From assembly GCA_020050375.1 (NCBI GenBank), contig JAGVKR010000484.1, positions 1-8,907 on the forward strand: DNA of 8,907 nt, in the 5' to 3' direction. Numbering within the stretch: the stretch's first letter is position 1; each line of letters opens with the position of its first letter. The notes beneath the pieces were generated by a model. It saw only the letters and a program-made list of their open reading frames with translations. It was not told the DNA's origin and ran no database searches. Made by a program: the position numbers and the translations under genes. Source of the stretch: Planctomycetales bacterium. Its GTDB lineage: Bacteria > Planctomycetota > Planctomycetia > Planctomycetales > Planctomycetaceae. Shown piece by piece: positions 5,390 to 8,907 of this stretch.

Positions 5390-6568
5390 ATGAACATCGC
5401 CGATCATCAGCGAAACCACGAGTATTGCCTGGCGCAGGCGTCCGACCTGATCGGCACGCCCGTCCGCGCGCTGAATCTCGAGTGGTCCGCCGAGCAGCTC
5501 TTCCGCTCCCACCTGCGGCTGGAAGGTCGGCGGGGGCTGACGTCGGACTATCCGTTGATGACTTTCACCGGCGGTCCAAAGGGGCAAAAACTAGAATACG
5601 GTCTCGAATTGTATTCGCTGACGATCGACGGGCTCAGCATGCCGCTGGTACATATCGTGGCCCCGCAGTGCGGGGACTGGGCGCCGGCGTACTACGATTT
5701 CTGGGCCGTCCCGGTCGACGGGCATCGCCGCGCGTATCGATACCTGCGGCGGCTCGAACGACAGTCGTTTGAAGCAGAACCCCCGATCATGCGCGATGCC
5801 GACCGCCAGCGGCTGTGGGACAATACCATCGGATTCCTGCGACAGGGGAGCGACCGATTGAAGTTGTTCGGCGTTCCACAAAAGCGGGGCGTGGTACTGC
5901 TCGGTGAGCCGGGAAACGGGAAGACGATGGCCTCGCGCTGGCTGTTGTCGCAATGTCACCGGCACGGTTTGCGCTGGCGGAGCGTGACTGCCGAGGAATA
6001 TGAAACTGCTTGTCAGGCAGGCACCGTCCGGGCGCTGTTCGAACTGGATGGTCCGGGGGTCGTGCTGTTCGACGATCTCGACCAGGCGCTCCGCGATCGC
6101 GAACAACAGGATGCCGGGACACGGCGGACGACGTTTCTCACAGAATTGGACGGACTCTACCCGCGGGCGGGAGTCGTCTATCTGTTCACGTCGAACACAC
6201 GCTGGGCGGACCTCGACCCGGCGTTTCGTCGACCAGGGCGGATCGACCTCTTGCTTCAATTTCCTCGTCCCGATGCCGAGCTGCGAAGGCGGTTCGTGAT
6301 CGAACGCTGGCACCCCGAGCTGACGGCTGTGCTCGACCTCGACAGCGTCGTTTCCGAAACCGAGAATTTGACGTTCGCCGAGATGGACGAGGTCAAGAAA
6401 CTACTCGTGCTGGGATATTTAGACGAAGGACGCTGGGACTGGACGAGCGCCTGGACTGCATTCACTGAGAGCCACGGCAGAAGCCGATTACAGCGGAAAA
6501 TCGGGTTTGCAGCCGTGGCCAGTCGAAATCGTCAGAGTCGCGAGGCGGCCATCTGGAGCGGAGCGTAA
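5390..6568 (+). CDS. AAA family ATPase with uncharacterised N-terminal region
   Basis: The C-terminal half (about 140-310 of 392) is a classical AAA ATPase module. It has Walker A GEPGNGKT (172-179), Walker B VVLFDD (224-229), sensor 1 around FTSNT (266-270, Asn269), and the second-region-of-homology box LDPAFRRPGRID (275-286) with arginine-finger candidates R280/R281 and R284. Walker B ends in Asp-Asp rather than Asp-Glu, so the usual catalytic Glu is conservatively replaced. The N-terminal ~135 residues (SDYPLMTFTGGPKGQKLEYG..., FWAVPVDGHRRAYRYLRR) match no domain I recognise. They probably bind a substrate or partner. ATG 5390 is chosen over an in-frame TTG at 5321, which would add 23 poorly structured residues. 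The gene is cytoplasmic (no signal or TM) and ends right at a hairpin repeat. Unfolding or remodelling activity is inferred from the family. Confidence 0.88.
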   Translation: MNIADHQRNHEYCLAQASDLIGTPVRALNLEWSAEQLFRSHLRLEGRRGLTSDYPLMTFTGGPKGQKLEYGLELYSLTIDGLSMPLVHIVAPQCGDWAPAYYDFWAVPVDGHRRAYRYLRRLERQSFEAEPPIMRDADRQRLWDNTIGFLRQGSDRLKLFGVPQKRGVVLLGEPGNGKTMASRWLLSQCHRHGLRWRSVTAEEYETACQAGTVRALFELDGPGVVLFDDLDQALRDREQQDAGTRRTTFLTELDGLYPRAGVVYLFTSNTRWADLDPAFRRPGRIDLLLQFPRPDAELRRRFVIERWHPELTAVLDLDSVVSETENLTFAEMDEVKKLLVLGYLDEGRWDWTSAWTAFTESHGRSRLQRKIGFAAVASRNRQSREAAIWSGA

Positions 6569-6640
6569 AGCGAGCGGCGGGGTTGATCCCCGCCGTCCTT
6601 CGTGCAGTCAGACCGGCGGGGATTAACCCCGCCGCTCGCT
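6569..6640. terminator. long inverted-repeat hairpin between convergent genes, likely bidirectional terminator
   Basis: The left arm (6569-6595) and right arm (6614-6640) are 27 bases each and pair at 26 of 27 positions, around an 18-base centre (6596-6613). Each arm is itself a hairpin: CGGCGGGG and CCCCGCCG around a 5-base loop (TTGAT or ATTAA). The structure begins one base after the AAA ATPase TAA stop (6566-6568). The right arm contains the last codons and stop of the minus-strand gene. No poly-T run follows on either strand, so a classical intrinsic terminator is not shown. The position between two converging genes still suggests transcription stop or insulation. It may belong to a dispersed repeat family. 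Confidence 0.7.
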
Positions 6641-6934
6641 GGCCGAATGCGGCGCAGGGGCTTCGGTCGGAGACTGGGCGTCTCCCGACAACAAAGCCAT
6701 TTGCGCCGCGTTGTAAACACGGAACTTGTGGTGCAGGAACACGCCGAAGCCGGTGAAGACAGTCGCCGGCATCCCCAGCATGAACAAGATGCTGTACATG
6801 TAGGCCCGCGGCATCGCGTTTTCGTTGGCGATCGACTGATTGCACATCGGGCACGCCTCGGCTGAGGCCGAAACGAGCGACATCACACCCAAGACAATCA
6901 GGAACAGACTCAATCGAACCGCGGCGTGGCGCAT
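6623..6934 (-). CDS. small exported membrane protein with a CxxC motif
   Basis: The 103-residue protein has an N-terminal signal-like segment (MRHAAVRLSLFLIVLGVMSL, cleavage plausible after ASA at 22-24). It then has CPMC (Cys28, Cys31) in the context ACPMCNQSIANEN, one membrane helix (about 46-68, MYSILFMLGMPATVFTGFGVFL), and a polar tail. I do not recognise a named family. The CxxC faces the outside of the membrane and could bind a metal such as copper or take part in thiol redox. That fits its place 33 bases after the SCO1-DUF420 gene on the same strand, so an oxidase-assembly role is an inference from context. The final residues (ERRG) and the TAA stop come from an arm of the hairpin repeat, so the native C-terminus may have been altered by the repeat. 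Confidence 0.8.
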   Translation of the reverse strand: MRHAAVRLSLFLIVLGVMSLVSASAEACPMCNQSIANENAMPRAYMYSILFMLGMPATVFTGFGVFLHHKFRVYNAAQMALLSGDAQSPTEAPAPHSASERRG

Positions 6935-6967
6935 GGAGAGCCCTATCTTGAGGCCGTTGATCGGGAC

Positions 6968-8101
6968 CTAACCCGCTGGCGGCCAGTGGTACAACATCCC
7001 GTAAATTATAACTCCCGTGACCGACACGTAAAGCCAGATCGGGAACGTGATGCGGGCGATGCGCTTGTGGCGTTCCCATTGGGCCGTCAGGCCACGATAG
7101 ATCGTGATGCCTGCCAGGACCGGCACACTCATGGCGAGAAGCACGTGCGTCACGAGGATCGTCAGGTAGACCGGTCGAATTGCTCCCGTCCCCGTGAACT
7201 TTCGCGAGCTCTCACCCGTGAAGTGCCACAGCGCGAAGTGATAGAGCAGGTAGAACCCGAGGAATAGAATTGAGGTCACGAATGCCGACAGCATGACCGT
7301 CTTATGCGCTTCGGAGCGCCCTGATTTGATCAACCCGAATCCCGCCAGAAGGAGCACGGTCGCCAGGCCATTGAGCGCGGCGTTGACCGTCGGCAGGCGG
7401 AGCACCCAAGCGGGGGCGGCACGCCCTTCGGCTTCCGCTTGCAGGCGGCGCTGTTCGGCTTCACGCTCACGTTCCTCCTCGTCCGCTTTCTCGATCAGTT
7501 TGGAGTCGTTTGCGTCGGCGGCCCCCAGCAGCACGCGCCGCAGTCGGGCCATGTCGACGTTGTTGCGGGCATTGTATTGAGCGAGCACCCGCCCCTCGGC
7601 GCTCACGTGCATGATCGTGATGCTGTGCATGATCTCGAAGCCGGGCTCGGGGTTGGGCTCTTCGGCGACGATCATCCGGAAGCTGCGGCGAATCAGGCGA
7701 AAGATCTCGGCCTTGTCGCCCGTCAGGAACCACCAGCGCTCGGGGTCGGCGTGATGCCGCTCGGCATACGCCTTGAGCACGTCGGGCGTGTCGCGATCGG
7801 GATCGACGGTGATCGACACCAGGCGGATATCGAGCCCCTTGAGCCGATCCTGCAGGATCTCCATCTGCTCGCTCACGAGCGGGCAGGGGCCCAGGCAATG
7901 CGTGAAGATGAAGCACGCCAGCCACGGTTTTCCGAGGAGGTCGGCCTTGGTGACGGTCTGCCCGTGACATTCGGTGAGCGTAAAATCCTCAATTCCCTCG
8001 GCCGGCCACAAGGGCTGCTTCGGGTCGGCCGAAAGCGCGGTCGCCACAGCAAACGACACCAGCCATCCCGTGCAGAGCAATCCCCTCAGAGAAACAAACA
8101 T
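6968..8101 (-). CDS. SCO1/SenC copper chaperone fused to a DUF420 membrane domain
   Basis: The preferred start (ATG, 8101) gives 377 residues with a signal peptide (MFVSLRGLLCTGWLVSFAVA; SA near 24-25). Residues ~35-195 form a thioredoxin-fold SCO1/SenC domain with the copper-binding THCLGPCP motif (Cys69, Cys73), VSITVDPDRDTPDVL (95-109) and the third ligand His159 (FEIMHSITI). SCO proteins deliver copper to the CuA site of cytochrome c oxidase. A charged, likely coiled-coil linker (204-228) leads to a DUF420 domain (235-375) with four membrane helices and conserved His residues (H266, H288, H293, H319, H372). DUF420 proteins occur with oxidase genes. Longer in-frame starts at 8227, 8203, 8182 and 8155 exist, but three of them fall in a repeat, and the signal peptide fits only 8101. 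No Shine-Dalgarno is seen. The gene likely forms an operon with its neighbours. Confidence 0.92.
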   Translation of the reverse strand: MFVSLRGLLCTGWLVSFAVATALSADPKQPLWPAEGIEDFTLTECHGQTVTKADLLGKPWLACFIFTHCLGPCPLVSEQMEILQDRLKGLDIRLVSITVDPDRDTPDVLKAYAERHHADPERWWFLTGDKAEIFRLIRRSFRMIVAEEPNPEPGFEIMHSITIMHVSAEGRVLAQYNARNNVDMARLRRVLLGAADANDSKLIEKADEEEREREAEQRRLQAEAEGRAAPAWVLRLPTVNAALNGLATVLLLAGFGLIKSGRSEAHKTVMLSAFVTSILFLGFYLLYHFALWHFTGESSRKFTGTGAIRPVYLTILVTHVLLAMSVPVLAGITIYRGLTAQWERHKRIARITFPIWLYVSVTGVIIYGMLYHWPPAG

Positions 8102-8108
8102 CGAGCAA

Positions 8109-8122
8109 CGGCCGACCGGCCG
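8109..8122. promoter_or_regulatory. short GC palindrome in the leader of the SCO1-DUF420 gene
   Basis: CGGCCGACCGGCCG has two CGGCCG arms around an AC centre, seven bases upstream of the chosen start codon. It could be a protein-binding site or a small hairpin (stem CGGCC/GGCCG, loop GACC) affecting translation. GC-rich palindromes are frequent in such DNA, so the meaning is uncertain. If an upstream start were used, it would simply be coding sequence. Confidence 0.25.
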
Positions 8123-8149
8123 CGTCGTGTCAAAGGTGTGAAAACGATT

Positions 8150-8204
8150 CGTCATTTTGAAGCTTCGGATTTCCTTCGTCATTTGGATTTCGACACTCGT
8201 CATT
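8150..8204. repeat. short-unit intergenic repeat of CGTCATT and GGATTTC units
   Basis: CGTCATT occurs at 8150-8156, 8177-8183 and 8198-8204. GGATTTC occurs between them, at about 8167-8173 and 8185-8191. The element lies between the permease stop and the SCO1-DUF420 start. On the minus strand each CGTCATT unit reads AATGACG, so it generates in-frame ATG codons that look like gene starts. Period and units differ from the heptamer repeat upstream of the flagellar genes, so this is a separate family. Confidence 0.6.
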
Positions 8205-8216
8205 CCCAGATTGTAG

Positions 8217-8907
8217 TCATCGCGCATCCCGCGACGAGCGCCGCCCGGTCATCCAGACCGCGATTCCGACGCAGACGGCACAAAACAGGGTCGTGACGAC
8301 AACGCAGGTCGAAAGCGCCGGCAGGCCCGCCGCGGCGGGGAGGGGGTGCAAGGCATACAGCAATCTCCGCGTGCCGGCGACGCCGTACGTCAGCGGGTTG
8401 AGTCGAATCACCCAGCTCAACCAGCCCGTTTCCTGCGAAGGAAAGAACGAGCCGGAAAGCAACCACATCGGCATCAGGACCATGCTCATGATGGCGTGAA
8501 AGCCCTGCGTGGAGTCGAGCGGCCAGGCGATCAGGAACCCAAGTGCGGTCAGCGTGAACGACAGCAATAGAAGGAAGCCCGCCACTTCGAGGGCGGTGAG
8601 GAGCGAGATCGATAACCCCATCAACGGCGCGAGCCCAAGGAAAAGCCCTGCCTGGAGCACGGCGAGGGCCGTCCCGCCGCAAAGCTTGCCGAGCACCAGC
8701 GCCAAGCGGCTGATGGGGGCGACAAGCACTCCCTGCAAAAAACCCTCGCGGCGGTCTTCGATGATCGAGATCGTCGAAAAGATCGCCGTGAACAGCACGA
8801 TCATCACCGCGACACCGGGGAAGAAGTATTCCTGATAAGTCATTCCCGCCGGCGCCCAGGCGGGCGGCGCGAAGCTGCCGCGGAGGCCGGCGCCGAACAG
8901 CACCCAG
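8217..8907 (-). CDS. ABC-2 type transporter permease (N-terminus beyond window)
   Basis: The frame is open to the window edge (reading WVLFGAG at the start), so the N-terminal part is missing. About 230 residues remain, with five hydrophobic segments. Between the first two visible helices is the typical ABC-2 cytoplasmic loop SIIEDRREGFLQGVLVAPIS, followed by LVLGKLCGG. Later come MSMVLMPMWLLSGSFFPSQE and LSWVIRLNPLTYGVAGTRRL, hallmark parts of the ABC-2 (NodJ/DrrB-like) permease family. The protein would pair with an ATP-binding subunit, probably encoded just outside the window. The substrate is unknown. The neighbours suggest a link to oxidase or cofactor assembly, but export of a drug or lipid is equally compatible with the family. 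The stop is 115 bases before the SCO1-DUF420 start, with a repeat in the gap. Confidence 0.9.
   Translation of the reverse strand, partial: WVLFGAGLRGSFAPPAWAPAGMTYQEYFFPGVAVMIVLFTAIFSTISIIEDRREGFLQGVLVAPISRLALVLGKLCGGTALAVLQAGLFLGLAPLMGLSISLLTALEVAGFLLLLSFTLTALGFLIAWPLDSTQGFHAIMSMVLMPMWLLSGSFFPSQETGWLSWVIRLNPLTYGVAGTRRLLYALHPLPAAAGLPALSTCVVVTTLFCAVCVGIAVWMTGRRSSRDAR

Noticed and set aside
7439..8296. Plus-strand reading frame opposite the SCO1-DUF420 gene
   Set aside because: The minus-strand frame has the copper motif, signal peptide and membrane helices. The plus-strand product has no recognisable features.

Overview
This is a GC-rich bacterial chromosome segment. I infer a member of the Planctomycetota from four things seen together: a SCO1-DUF420 fusion protein, an EF-hand calcium-binding loop placed inside a flagellar protein, several kinds of short intergenic repeat, and many genes without a clear Shine-Dalgarno sequence. 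The phylum call is an inference, since no rRNA or marker gene is present.

Region 1 (1-2406, + strand) is the end of a flagellar type III export-gate cluster. It holds a probable last fragment of fliP, then complete fliQ and fliR, then flhB. fliQ and flhB are each preceded, almost up to the start codon, by a composite repeat made of a GC-rich 27-bp core followed by four 7-bp units (CTGAATC or CTGACCC). A third copy lies in the opposite orientation between fliP and fliQ. FliR carries an extra cytoplasmic- or periplasmic-loop segment with a canonical 12-residue EF-hand loop. FlhB stops at 265 residues, before the autocleavage (NPTH) domain that the family normally has, and flhA does not follow.

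Region 2 (2407-2793) is a toxin-antitoxin scar. It has an intact VapB-type antitoxin and a vapC gene reduced to its first few codons and its last ~29 codons, in different frames. The flagellar cluster ends exactly here, so this looks like a recombination or deletion boundary.

Region 3 (2805-6568, + strand) has three genes of unrelated function: apt (adenine salvage), a membrane O-acyltransferase with a C-terminal SGNH domain (surface polysaccharide modification), and an AAA ATPase with an uncharacterised N-terminal half.

Region 4 (6569-6640) is a long, nearly perfect hairpin between convergent genes. Each arm is itself a hairpin, and one arm supplies the last codons and the stop of the neighbouring gene. 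It is a likely bidirectional terminator.

Region 5 (6623-8907, - strand) is the end of a probable cytochrome-oxidase/copper-related operon read leftward. It contains an ABC-2 permease (its N-terminus is outside the window), a SCO1-DUF420 fusion, and a small exported CxxC membrane protein. A repeat built from TCGTCATT and GGATTTC units lies between the permease and the SCO gene. On the coding strand it creates several false ATG starts.

I found no tRNA, rRNA, CRISPR array, transposase or complete mobile element. The most notable items are the EF-hand insertion in FliR, the truncated FlhB at a vapBC scar, and the repeat elements that sit at flagellar start codons and bracket fliQ-fliR as exact inverted copies.
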